A stretch of DNA of 6,126 nt, from positions 1 to 6,126 of the forward strand of contig URRU01000106.1 in NCBI GenBank assembly GCA_900550335.1. The letters are read 5' to 3'. Positions 1 through 6,126 of the stretch are shown here, piece by piece. Numbering within the stretch: position 1 is the first letter of the stretch; every line of letters starts with the position of its first letter. Source of the DNA: an uncultured Clostridium sp. Lineage in GTDB: Bacteria; Bacillota; Clostridia; Peptostreptococcales; Peptostreptococcaceae. A program made the translations under genes and the position numbers. Under the pieces are notes generated by a model. The model searched no databases. It was not told where the DNA came from and saw nothing but the letters and a program-made list of their open reading frames with translations.

Positions 1-1202
1 TATCCAAATAAGTCATCTACATGTGGTGCTATCCTATACCCTATTTCTGTAAAGATTATAGTAGATATAGTTGCAATCACAAATGTTGTAAATGTTCCTG
101 CACTGATTGCCAAATCAATAGATGACATATTTTGCATCATTGAGCCTGATATTGAAATAGCACTAAACTTAGCTACTAAACCAACTAAAAATCCAAATAC
201 TATACTAAAATGTAGTACAGTTTTTCTATTTTCAAATCTATAGTTTCTATATATATTTGCACCTACAAAAATCATAGCTATTGCAAATATGCAGAATATA
301 ATCCGTATTAATAATTTTGTATCTGTAAATGTAGCACTATTGAATATACTAAATATAGACATAGATGATGAATCACCTATATGTACTATACCACCTGTGG
401 CTATTGTAATTAAATATGCTGCAATCTGCATAATATATGCTCCTACAGCTCCACCTTTTGAATACTCAGATATTCCAAAATCATATAAAGCTGAGTTTTT
501 TGTAAATACGACTATAACTGTTATAACAAGTACAATCAAAGAAATTTTTAAAAACTCTCTAATTGCATCTGATACTATATCTGTTGTGTAGTATTCTCCG
601 TGGAATTCTTTTCTATAATTTAGAATAGCTGTTGTTAAAAATGCTATTAAAAATCCATTTCCAAATGCTGGGAAGAATTTATAGCCTATTGCTATATAAT
701 TATTTCCAAATCCAAATATATTTCCCATTCCAAGATTTATTCTTGTTGTACTAAATATTGATGTTATAGCCAATAACAATCCATACATAAACCCTACTTT
801 TAAAGCTTCAATAATACATCTATCTATCGTTTCTATTTTTCTTCTATATATAAATAAATTTGCCACAACTAAAGCTAATATCGGTATTAATAATAGGATT
901 ATTATACCTATATTCACAGTAGATGAAGAGAACATCATCATCCCATTACTTCTTATTCTAACTCCTACAAGATTTAGACCTAAAAGTATGCTAAACATAT
1001 TAACATTTCCCATACCATCTAAAAACTGTCTCCGCACAGAACTTGCTATCACTGAAACAATAAGAAGTATAACAAAAGCTATACCTGCTACCTTTAGCGA
1101 TTGATTTCCTTCTCTTCTTAGATTTATTTTGTCCTTAAAACCTTTCATATTTTCTTTTATATTCTCAAAATCTGGTTTCTTAAATTCAAATTTTGTGCTC
1201 AT
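1..1202 (-). CDS. Multi-pass membrane protein of unknown function, C-terminus cut by window edge
   Basis: Reading leftward from an ATG at 1202-1200, an open frame runs about 400 codons with no stop to the left edge, so the 3' end is missing. I do not recognise the family. The first ~35 residues are charged, without a signal peptide (starts MSTKFEFKKPDFENIK), and look cytoplasmic. After them come about nine or ten hydrophobic stretches, roughly at residues 37-56, 69-82, 95-119, 131-150, 174-195, 217-235, 250-275, 299-317, 330-350 and 363-386. Several loops are rich in Gly, Asn and Ser (for example GMGNIFGFGNN near 158-168). The start is supported by a moderate GGGG ribosome site at 1214-1211, 8 nt upstream. 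It lies 73 nt downstream of the LysR gene on the same strand, so read-through transcription is possible. No transporter signature, catalytic motif or metal-binding Cys cluster is visible. That it is a real gene is near certain from length and codon use; its role is unknown. Confidence 0.85.
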   Translation of the reverse strand, partial: MSTKFEFKKPDFENIKENMKGFKDKINLRREGNQSLKVAGIAFVILLIVSVIASSVRRQFLDGMGNVNMFSILLGLNLVGVRIRSNGMMMFSSSTVNIGIIILLLIPILALVVANLFIYRRKIETIDRCIIEALKVGFMYGLLLAITSIFSTTRINLGMGNIFGFGNNYIAIGYKFFPAFGNGFLIAFLTTAILNYRKEFHGEYYTTDIVSDAIREFLKISLIVLVITVIVVFTKNSALYDFGISEYSKGGAVGAYIMQIAAYLITIATGGIVHIGDSSSMSIFSIFNSATFTDTKLLIRIIFCIFAIAMIFVGANIYRNYRFENRKTVLHFSIVFGFLVGLVAKFSAISISGSMMQNMSSIDLAISAGTFTTFVIATISTIIFTEIGYRIAPHVDDLFG

Positions 1203-1275
1203 ATTCGCATCCCCATTCCTATTTCATTTTATAGTAATATAATACAACACAAAACTTAACTTTAGCTTAAAGATT

Positions 1276-2163
1276 TTATTTTAATGAACTTTTAAAAATC
1301 TCAAATATTTTTTCATAATCCTCTGAAAATGCACTATCCTTATTCCATAAGAATGTAAAATCATGGCTTACTTTAAAATCTTCTAACTCTATTTTTTTCA
1401 AATTTCCATTTTCAATTTCTTTTTCCACAGCAGATTTATAAAGGAAAGATATTCCACAATCCCGACATAGTAAATCTACTATTGTATGTATATTTTCAAC
1501 TTCTATAGTTTTAGGAAAATCATCTACTGTAAGATTTTTAACAGCTAAGCTCTTAGTAAGTATTGCTCTTGTTCCTGAGCCATTTTCTCTTATAAGAAGC
1601 CTTTCATCTGTAAGATCTTTTAAAACTTTTATCTCCTTTTGGAATTCATGATTTTTAGCAGCTACAGCTATATACTCCTCTGTTTTAAACACCCTAGTGT
1701 TATAATTATCTGCCTTAAAATAACCCTCTACAATTGCAAAATCTATACTTCCCTCATGAAGATAAGAAAGAAGAGTCTGAGTATTTCCATATCTTACTTG
1801 AAAGTCCATATCTGGGTTTGATTTTATAAAATCTATTAAAGAAGGAATTATTGTATATCCTCCTATAGTCATTGTAACCCCAAATGTAAGGATTTTCTTT
1901 CCTATCATACTTTCTTTCATTCTGTTTTTCATTGTAGTTTCGTCATTTCTCATCGTTTCTAAAGTGGATCTAAGTATTTCTCCCGCTGGAGTAAGAGTTA
2001 ATTTCTTTTTATCTCTTATAAATAATGGTGCTTCGTACTTTTCTTCAAGATATTTTATATGCTGAGATACAGCCGGCTGAGTCATACAAAGCGCTTCTGC
2101 AGCATGCGTAAAATTCATATATTCGCATACCTTTAAAAATGTTTCAATTCTAAAATCAAGCAT
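1276..2163 (-). CDS. LysR-family transcriptional regulator (YeiE/CysL-like)
   Basis: A 295-residue protein, the usual LysR length. Residues 1-60 form the N-terminal winged helix-turn-helix, with the typical core FTHAAEALCMTQPAVSQHIK at 18-37 and the wing LFIRDKKKLTLTPAGE at 47-62. A linker helix follows at about 63-88. The two-lobed effector-binding domain starts at the KKILTFGV strand (89-96) and includes GSIDFAIVEG (138-147) and RENGSGTR (192-199), a motif shared by the CysL, CbbR and YeiE branch of LysR proteins. I chose the ATG at 2163 because a strong GGAGG (2174-2170) lies 6 nt upstream; a GTG 12 codons earlier (2199) would put that site inside the gene. It is transcribed divergently from the flavoprotein-yeiH pair and is very likely its regulator. 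LysR beside yeiH is known in enterobacteria (yeiE-yeiH). The effector cannot be read from sequence; a sulfur compound is inference. Confidence 0.93.
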   Translation of the reverse strand: MLDFRIETFLKVCEYMNFTHAAEALCMTQPAVSQHIKYLEEKYEAPLFIRDKKKLTLTPAGEILRSTLETMRNDETTMKNRMKESMIGKKILTFGVTMTIGGYTIIPSLIDFIKSNPDMDFQVRYGNTQTLLSYLHEGSIDFAIVEGYFKADNYNTRVFKTEEYIAVAAKNHEFQKEIKVLKDLTDERLLIRENGSGTRAILTKSLAVKNLTVDDFPKTIEVENIHTIVDLLCRDCGISFLYKSAVEKEIENGNLKKIELEDFKVSHDFTFLWNKDSAFSEDYEKIFEIFKSSLK

Positions 2164-2340
2164 ATCGTGCCTCCAAAACTTTGTGCTTTCCTCTAACACA
2201 TCTTATTTTCAAAAGATCCTTTTAACCTTATATAACATACTTTCCTATTATCCTATTTAGCTATCTTATTACTTTAGCCTATAAATTTATTTTATATTAA
2301 TATTGATTTTTCTACCATAAAGAAGGCCAAACTTTTTACC

Positions 2341-2355
2341 ATAATATATATTTAT
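2341..2355. promoter_or_regulatory. Candidate LysR recognition site, ATAA-N7-TTAT dyad
   Basis: The perfect 4+4 dyad ATAA-N7-TTAT fits the LysR T-N11-A rule (T2342, A2354). Its centre near 2348 lies about 64 bp upstream of the start predicted from the promoter at 2377-2405, which is where LysR recognition sites usually sit. One copy of the TACCATAA repeat overlaps its left edge and the other is 24 bp further upstream. Such dyads arise easily by chance in AT-rich DNA, so position is the better argument. Confidence 0.3.
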
Positions 2356-2376
2356 CCTAATATTATTATTCATAAT

Positions 2377-2405
2377 TTTACAAAATGATTATTTAGGTTT
2401 ATAGT
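2377..2405 (+). promoter_or_regulatory. Sigma-A-type promoter for the flavoprotein-yeiH operon
   Basis: TTTACA at 2377-2382 and TATAGT at 2400-2405 are separated by exactly 17 bp. Each box has one mismatch to TTGACA/TATAAT. Transcription would start near 2412, giving a leader of about 77 nt before the ATG at 2489. It is the best-scoring pair by eye in this intergenic region. Confidence 0.55.
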
Positions 2406-2488
2406 TAAAGCATAGAAAGAACAAACGCAAAACAAAAGCTAATTAAAAAATTTAAAACACTTTAATTTTTAAAAGGAGGAACGAAATT

Positions 2489-3385
2489 ATGTACGATATA
2501 GTAATAATAGGAGCAGGACCAGCTGGTATAAGCGCTGGAGTATATGCTAAAAGCAGAGGTAAAAAAGTACTTATAATAGAAAAAGAAAAAATAGGCGGAC
2601 TTATAGGAAAAGTTTCTACTGTAACTCATTACGCTGGAATAGTAAGTGGAGAAACAGGAGTTAGTTTCTCTGAAAGATTAAAAGAACAGGCAGAAAACGC
2701 AGGAATAGAAATAGTTTATGAAGATGTAACAAATGTAAATCTTAAAGGAGATGTTAAATTAGTATTCACTAACAATAATACTTACGAAGCTAAAAAAATA
2801 ATAATCGCTAATGGTACAAGAGCAAGAAAACTTGGTATAGAAGGCGAATTAGAATTAGCTGGAAAAGGAATAGGCCTAAATGCTGCTAAAGATGGTAAAG
2901 ATTATATAGGAAAAAATATATATGTTGTAGGTGGTGCAGATGGTGCCGTTAAAGAAGCACTTTATCTTGCGCAATTTGCTAAAACTGTTACAATAATACA
3001 TTTTGAAGATTCTCTTGGATGTATAGCAGAATTTAGAGAAAAAATCAAAAAAACTAGCAATATAAAGGTAATATTAGAATCAAGACTTCACGCTGTATAT
3101 GGAAAAGAAAGAGTTGAGTCTCTTGATATATCAGATGAAAAAACTGGTAGCATAGAAACAATATCAGACCCAGGATGCGGCATATTTGTCTACGCAGGTA
3201 CTGTTCCTAACACAGAATTATATACTGAGTTAAAACTAGAAAATGGTTTTATACCAGTTAATGAAAATATGGAAACAGAAATAAAAGGTGTTTACGCAGT
3301 TGGTGATATAAGAGTTAAACCAGTTAGACAGGTTGCAACTGCTGTAGCAGACGGAACAATAGCTGCAATAAATGCATCAATGTAA
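2489..3385 (+). CDS. Thioredoxin-reductase-like FAD/NAD(P) oxidoreductase lacking the CxxC
   Basis: A 298-residue soluble flavoprotein with the thioredoxin reductase fold. The FAD-binding Rossmann motif GAGPAG is at 8-13, with E31 at the end of the second strand to hold the ribose. The NAD(P) motif GGADGA is at 148-153, and the C-terminal FAD motif AVGDIR is at 270-275, followed by RQVATAVADG (280-289). In true TrxB the stretch before the NAD(P) motif reads CATCDG; here residues 131-136 read NAADG-like N-A-A-K-D-G, so both redox cysteines are gone while the neighbouring Asp remains. Only C178 and C230 are present. The usual NADPH-phosphate HRR motif is replaced by H-F-E (171-173), suggesting NADH preference (inference). 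It therefore cannot reduce thioredoxin by the standard mechanism. It is too short for a typical YumC-type ferredoxin reductase (~330 aa). A strong AAGGAGGA (2473-2480) lies 8 nt before the ATG. yeiH follows after 62 nt, so the two are probably co-transcribed. Fold certain, substrate unknown. Confidence 0.93.
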   Translation: MYDIVIIGAGPAGISAGVYAKSRGKKVLIIEKEKIGGLIGKVSTVTHYAGIVSGETGVSFSERLKEQAENAGIEIVYEDVTNVNLKGDVKLVFTNNNTYEAKKIIIANGTRARKLGIEGELELAGKGIGLNAAKDGKDYIGKNIYVVGGADGAVKEALYLAQFAKTVTIIHFEDSLGCIAEFREKIKKTSNIKVILESRLHAVYGKERVESLDISDEKTGSIETISDPGCGIFVYAGTVPNTELYTELKLENGFIPVNENMETEIKGVYAVGDIRVKPVRQVATAVADGTIAAINASM

Positions 3386-3401
3386 AAATGTAAAAAACAA
3401 C

Positions 3402-3427
3402 TCATAAATGTAAGTCATAAATGTAAG
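3402..3427 (+). repeat. Perfect tandem duplication of a 13-bp unit
   Basis: TCATAAATGTAAG occurs twice head to tail at 3402-3414 and 3415-3427, between the flavoprotein stop and the yeiH ribosome site. The hexamer ATGTAA occurs four times here (3380, 3388, 3408, 3421); the first is the last sense codon plus stop of the flavoprotein. This looks like slippage or a small duplication in the spacer. Confidence 0.9.
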
Positions 3428-3447
3428 CTTTAGGAGGATTAATTTAT

Positions 3448-4479
3448 ATGAACTTTATAAAAGAAAAATGGAAGGGTCTTTTAATATGCTTAGCAATTTC
3501 TACCCCTTCAGTACTACTAGGAAAAAAATTCCCGATAATAGGAGGTCCAGTGTTCGCAATACTTATTGGTATGGTTCTTACAATGTTTATAAAAAATAAA
3601 GAGCCATACGAACCTGGAATTAAATACACATCAAAAAAAATATTACAGTACGCTGTAGTCCTTTTAGGATTCGGTATGAATCTTGAAGTAGTTATGGAAA
3701 CAGGTAAACAGTCTTTACCTATAATAATCTGCACAATATCTACTTCACTTATAATTGCGTATCTACTTCATAAAAAATTAGATATGCCTGAAAAAATCTC
3801 TACACTTATCGGTGTTGGATCTTCTATTTGCGGTGGTTCTGCAATAGCTGCCACTGCACCAGTTATAGATGCCAATGAAGAGGAAGTAGCTCAAGCAATA
3901 TCAGTCATCTTCTTATTCAACGTGCTAGCAGCTTTAATATTCCCTAGTTTAGGTGCTCTTCTTGGCTTCTCTACAACATCTGGTGAAGCATTTGGAGTAT
4001 TTGCTGGAACTGCAGTTAATGATACTTCTTCAGTAACAGCAGCCGCATCTACTTGGGATAGTATATATCAGTTAGGAAGCCGGACACTTGATAAAGCAGT
4101 AACTGTAAAATTAACTAGAACATTAGCAATTATACCAATAACTCTATTCCTAGCCTTTAGAAGAGCTAGAAAAGCAGAGATGGAAAATGGTAATAGTATA
4201 CCACTAAAACAGGTATTCCCATTCTTTATACTGTTCTTTATAGGAGCAAGTATAATAACTACCGTAGCTACATCTGCTGGTGTATCTCCAGAATTCTTCC
4301 TACCATTTAAAGAGTTATCTAAATTCTTTATAATAATGGCTATGGCTGCAATAGGATTCAATACAGATATAGTTAAGTTAGTTAGAAGTGGCGGTAAACC
4401 AATACTTCTTGGGATGTCTTGCTGGATAGGTATAACAGCTGTTACATTAACACTACAGCACTTTATGCATATCTGGTAA
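3448..4479 (+). CDS. yeiH: YeiH/UPF0324 family membrane transporter (putative sulfate/anion exporter family)
   Basis: A 343-residue inner-membrane protein of the YeiH (UPF0324, Cons_hypoth698) family, close to the usual length. About ten hydrophobic segments are visible, for example at 9-25, 27-48, 65-80, 90-107, 147-172, 183-200, 224-238, 255-276, 291-305 and 318-337. Family-typical conserved stretches are [17 protein letters not shown] (124-140), [13 protein letters not shown] (187-199) and [13 protein letters not shown] (299-311). Databases label the family a putative sulfate exporter, mainly from its link to taurine and sulfoacetate genes in some proteobacteria; the substrate is not established. 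The ATG at 3448 has AGGAGG at 3432-3437. It follows the TrxR-like flavoprotein and lies beyond a divergent LysR gene, the same regulator type that neighbours yeiH in enterobacteria. It ends 43 nt before a strong terminator, so it closes the operon. Family assignment is firm; transport of a sulfur oxyanion is inference. Confidence 0.92.
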   Translation: MNFIKEKWKGLLICLAISTPSVLLGKKFPIIGGPVFAILIGMVLTMFIKNKEPYEPGIKYTSKKILQYAVVLLGFGMNLEVVMETGKQSLPIIICTISTSLIIAYLLHKKLDMPEKISTLIGVGSSICGGSAIAATAPVIDANEEEVAQAISVIFLFNVLAALIFPSLGALLGFSTTSGEAFGVFAGTAVNDTSSVTAAASTWDSIYQLGSRTLDKAVTVKLTRTLAIIPITLFLAFRRARKAEMENGNSIPLKQVFPFFILFFIGASIITTVATSAGVSPEFFLPFKELSKFFIIMAMAAIGFNTDIVKLVRSGGKPILLGMSCWIGITAVTLTLQHFMHIW

Positions 4480-4522
4480 ATAAAATTGCCTCTAACCCCA
4501 ATTTATTTTATTATACATATTT

Positions 4523-4561
4523 AAAAAAGCTGTCGTATGAATATTCATCGACAGCTTTTTT
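4523..4561. terminator. Bidirectional intrinsic terminator between yeiH and asnS
   Basis: A perfect 13-bp inverted repeat (AAAAAAGCTGTCG at 4523-4535, CGACAGCTTTTTT at 4549-4561) has a GC core flanked by A6 and T6, so it gives a stem plus U-tract on both strands. The loop contains a second perfect palindrome, ATGAATATTCAT (4537-4548), which could extend the stem past one unpaired T. It lies 43 nt after the yeiH stop and 10 nt after the asnS stop, so it serves both convergent units. Confidence 0.95.
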
Positions 4562-4571
4562 GCTTTATTTA

Positions 4572-5969
4572 TTAGAATTCTGCATTTTTAGGAGTTCTTG
4601 GGAATGGTATTACGTCTCTTATGTTTGACATACCTGTCATGTACATTATTATTCTTTCGAATCCTAGACCGAAACCAGAGTGAGTAGCTGTTCCGTATTT
4701 TCTAAGTTCTAGATACCACCAGTAATCTTCTTCGTTTAAGTTCATTTCCTGCATTCTTGCACGAAGTACATCTTCTCTTTCTTCCCTCTGAGATCCTCCA
4801 ACTATTTCTCCAACTCCTGGAACTAATAAGTCCATAGCTCTTACTGTTTTACCGTCTTCATTCATTCTCATGTAGAATGCTTTTATATCTTTTGGATAGT
4901 CAGTAACGAATACTGGAGCTTTGTATATTTCTTCTGTTATATATCTTTCGTGTTCAGTCTGAAGGTCGCATCCCCATTCTACTGGGTTTTCGAATTCATG
5001 TCCTGATTCAAGTAGTAATTCTATAGCTTTTGTGTAAGTTATTCTTACGAAGTCAGAGTTTACTACGTTGTTTAATCTTTCTAATAATCCTTTGTCTATG
5101 AAACTATTGAAGAACTGCATTTCTTCTGGAGCATTTTCCATTACATAGTTTATTATGTATTTTATCATATCTTCTGCTAATTCCATGTTATCTTCAAGGT
5201 CAGCGAATACTATTTCAGGTTCTATCATCCAGAATTCAGATGCATGTCTACCAGTGTATGAGTTTTCTGCTCTGAATGTTGGTCCAAATGTATAAACATT
5301 TCTGAAAGCAAGAGCCATTATTTCAGCATTTAACTGTCCAGAAACAGTAAGGTTAGCTTCTTTACCGAAGAAGTCTTTAGAGTAGTCTATTTTTCCTTCT
5401 TCTGTTCTTGGAAGATTTTCCATATCTAAAGTAGTTAATCTGAACATTTCTCCAGCACCTTCACAGTCACTTCCTGTTATGATTGGAGAGTGAGCGTATA
5501 CGAAGTTTCTTTCCTGGAAGAATTTATGTATAGCATAAGCTGCTAAAGATCTAACTCTGAATACTGCAGAGAAAGTATTACTTCTAGGTCTTAAGTGTGC
5601 TATTGTTCTTAAGTATTCTAATGTATGTCTTTTTTTCTGAAGAGGGTATGAGCTATCTGACATACCTTCTACTTCTACTTTTGTTGCGTGTATTTCTACT
5701 GGCTGTTTAGCACCTTCTGTTGATACTAATTCACCTTCTACTAGTATTGAAGATGATATAGGTAATTTACCTATTTCTTTGAAGTTTTCTAATTTTTCAT
5801 CTAATACTATCTGCATATTTTTGAAGAAACTTCCGTCATTTAATTCTATAAATCCGAAGTTTTTTGACATTCTTGATGTTCTTATCCATCCAGCAACTTT
5901 TACAGTCTGCCCAATGTGAGCTTCTTTGTTTCTATAAAGCTCTTTTATTTCTAAAAATTCTTTCTGCAT
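4572..5969 (-). CDS. asnS: Asparaginyl-tRNA synthetase
   Basis: A 465-residue class IIb aminoacyl-tRNA synthetase that charges tRNA(Asn) with asparagine in the cytoplasm; typical bacterial AsnRS is about 463 residues. An N-terminal OB-fold anticodon-binding domain covers about 20-105 ([20 protein letters not shown] at 23-42). The catalytic domain contains GAGEMFRL (171-178), [11 protein letters not shown] (207-217), motif 2 with FRAEN (232-236) and [11 protein letters not shown] after it, and motif 3 GFGLGFERI (432-440) close to the C-terminus, which ends in RTPKNAEF. The missing GAD insertion, the short length and the overall pattern favour AsnRS over bacterial AspRS. The ATG at 5969 is chosen because AGGTGGAG (5983-5976) lies 6 nt upstream. 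The frame stays open back to a GTG at 6059, but that stretch is the T-box leader and should not be translated. Expression is set by the T-box riboswitch. All class II motifs are intact. Confidence 0.97.
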   Translation of the reverse strand: MQKEFLEIKELYRNKEAHIGQTVKVAGWIRTSRMSKNFGFIELNDGSFFKNMQIVLDEKLENFKEIGKLPISSSILVEGELVSTEGAKQPVEIHATKVEVEGMSDSSYPLQKKRHTLEYLRTIAHLRPRSNTFSAVFRVRSLAAYAIHKFFQERNFVYAHSPIITGSDCEGAGEMFRLTTLDMENLPRTEEGKIDYSKDFFGKEANLTVSGQLNAEIMALAFRNVYTFGPTFRAENSYTGRHASEFWMIEPEIVFADLEDNMELAEDMIKYIINYVMENAPEEMQFFNSFIDKGLLERLNNVVNSDFVRITYTKAIELLLESGHEFENPVEWGCDLQTEHERYITEEIYKAPVFVTDYPKDIKAFYMRMNEDGKTVRAMDLLVPGVGEIVGGSQREEREDVLRARMQEMNLNEEDYWWYLELRKYGTATHSGFGLGFERIIMYMTGMSNIRDVIPFPRTPKNAEF

Positions 5970-5998
5970 ATTTTTCTCCACCTTTTCTTTTTTAAAAT

Positions 5999-6034
5999 AA
6001 AAAAACCTTTCAATCCCATAATAGGGACGAAAGG
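5999..6034 (-). terminator. T-box-controlled attenuator terminator of asnS
   Basis: On the minus strand CCTTTCGTCCC (6034-6024) pairs with GGGATTGAAAGG (6017-6006) across a TATTAT loop: 11 pairs with one G-U and one bulged T, followed by seven Ts (6005-5999). It ends 29 nt before the asnS ATG. Its left arm contains CGTCCCT, which is also the 3' side of the antiterminator, so the two structures exclude each other. Confidence 0.93.
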
Positions 6035-6126
6035 TATAATAATCAATTCGCGGTACCACCCTGATTGCCGATATTCTCGGCCACTCATAAAGCTTTTGCT
6101 TATGGAATATAACGGTTCCTACCGTC
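5999..6126 (-). promoter_or_regulatory. T-box riboswitch leader of asnS (5' part outside the window)
   Basis: The minus strand carries a perfect T-box, AGGGTGGTACCGCG (6062-6049). Its TGGT bulge (6058-6055) would pair with the NCCA end of uncharged tRNA; the last U can pair with the G discriminator of tRNA(Asn) by wobble. The antiterminator forms when AGGG (6062-6059) pairs with CCCT (6026-6023) and GCG (6051-6049) with CGT (6029-6027). Upstream, GCCGA-GAATA-TCGGC forms a stem III hairpin just before the T-box. The CCGTTAT and ATGAGTGG elements often seen in T-box leaders flank another hairpin (CATAAGC/GCTTTATG). The specifier loop with the Asn codon and the promoter lie beyond 6126. High tRNA(Asn) charging would give termination; asparagine shortage would give read-through. 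Confidence 0.95.

Larger units (their letters stand above)
2164..2488. other. Divergent intergenic control region
   Basis: These 325 bp separate the LysR gene from the flavoprotein gene. They are very AT-rich and contain no plausible small gene. They hold the rightward promoter (2377-2405), a candidate LysR dyad (2341-2355), a repeat of TACCATAA (2313-2320 and 2337-2344), a second LysR-like half-palindrome ATAC-N7-TTAT (2237-2251) nearer the LysR start, and an untranslated leader of about 77 nt. I could not find a convincing -35/-10 pair for the LysR gene on the minus strand. Confidence 0.7.

Noticed and set aside
289..591. Open frame of 100 codons on the plus strand
   Set aside because: It lies antisense within the membrane protein gene, has no ribosome site, and is Ile/Thr-rich in the way expected for the complement of an AT-rich hydrophobic gene.
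1260..1272. Small hairpin CTTTA/TAAAG between the LysR gene and the membrane gene, considered as a terminator
   Set aside because: Only five A-T-rich pairs and no uninterrupted T-tract; too weak to call.
1639..1821. Open frame of 60 codons on the plus strand
   Set aside because: It is antisense to the LysR gene with no ribosome site or recognisable motif.
2446..2470. AT-only hairpin followed by Ts just before the flavoprotein ribosome site, considered as an attenuator or riboswitch
   Set aside because: The stem has no G-C pairs and one bulge, so it would be too unstable to terminate, and no known riboswitch core is visible in the short leader.
3444..3734. Open frame of 96 codons on the minus strand
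   Set aside because: It is antisense to yeiH; yeiH has clear family motifs and a strong ribosome site.
4068..4361. Open frame of 97 codons on the minus strand
   Set aside because: It is the antisense shadow of the second half of yeiH.
4419..4628. Open frame of 69 codons on the plus strand
   Set aside because: It crosses the yeiH end, the bidirectional terminator and the asnS end, and has no ribosome site.

Overview
The window looks like a low-GC, AT-codon-rich chromosome segment from an anaerobic Firmicute, most likely a clostridium near the Peptostreptococcaceae. Grounds are the heavy use of ATA and AGA codons, strong AGGAGG-type ribosome binding sites, an AsnRS gene behind a T-box leader, and a canonical intrinsic terminator. 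The family-level placement is inference.

Layout. Positions 1-1202 (minus) hold most of a multi-pass membrane protein of unknown function, cut by the left edge. Positions 1276-2163 (minus) encode a LysR-family regulator. A 325-bp divergent intergenic region (2164-2488) carries a good sigma-A-like promoter for the rightward genes and a possible LysR site centred about 64 bp upstream of the predicted transcription start. Positions 2489-3385 (plus) encode a thioredoxin-reductase-like flavoprotein whose CxxC active site is replaced by N-A-A-K. Positions 3448-4479 (plus) encode a YeiH/UPF0324 membrane transporter. A bidirectional terminator (4523-4561) separates this pair from convergent asnS (4572-5969, minus). 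The asnS T-box leader (5999-6126) is complete from its antiterminator/terminator part but is cut by the right edge before the specifier stem.

How they fit together. The LysR regulator, the flavoprotein and YeiH look like one regulated unit: a divergent activator controlling a two-gene operon. A yeiE-like LysR gene beside yeiH is a known arrangement in enterobacteria, where the system has been tied to sulfur anion physiology. The extra cysteine-less TrxR-like flavoprotein is the least explained part and the best candidate for new biology. asnS is an independent housekeeping unit controlled by uncharged tRNA(Asn). I see no mobile element, CRISPR array or phage gene.
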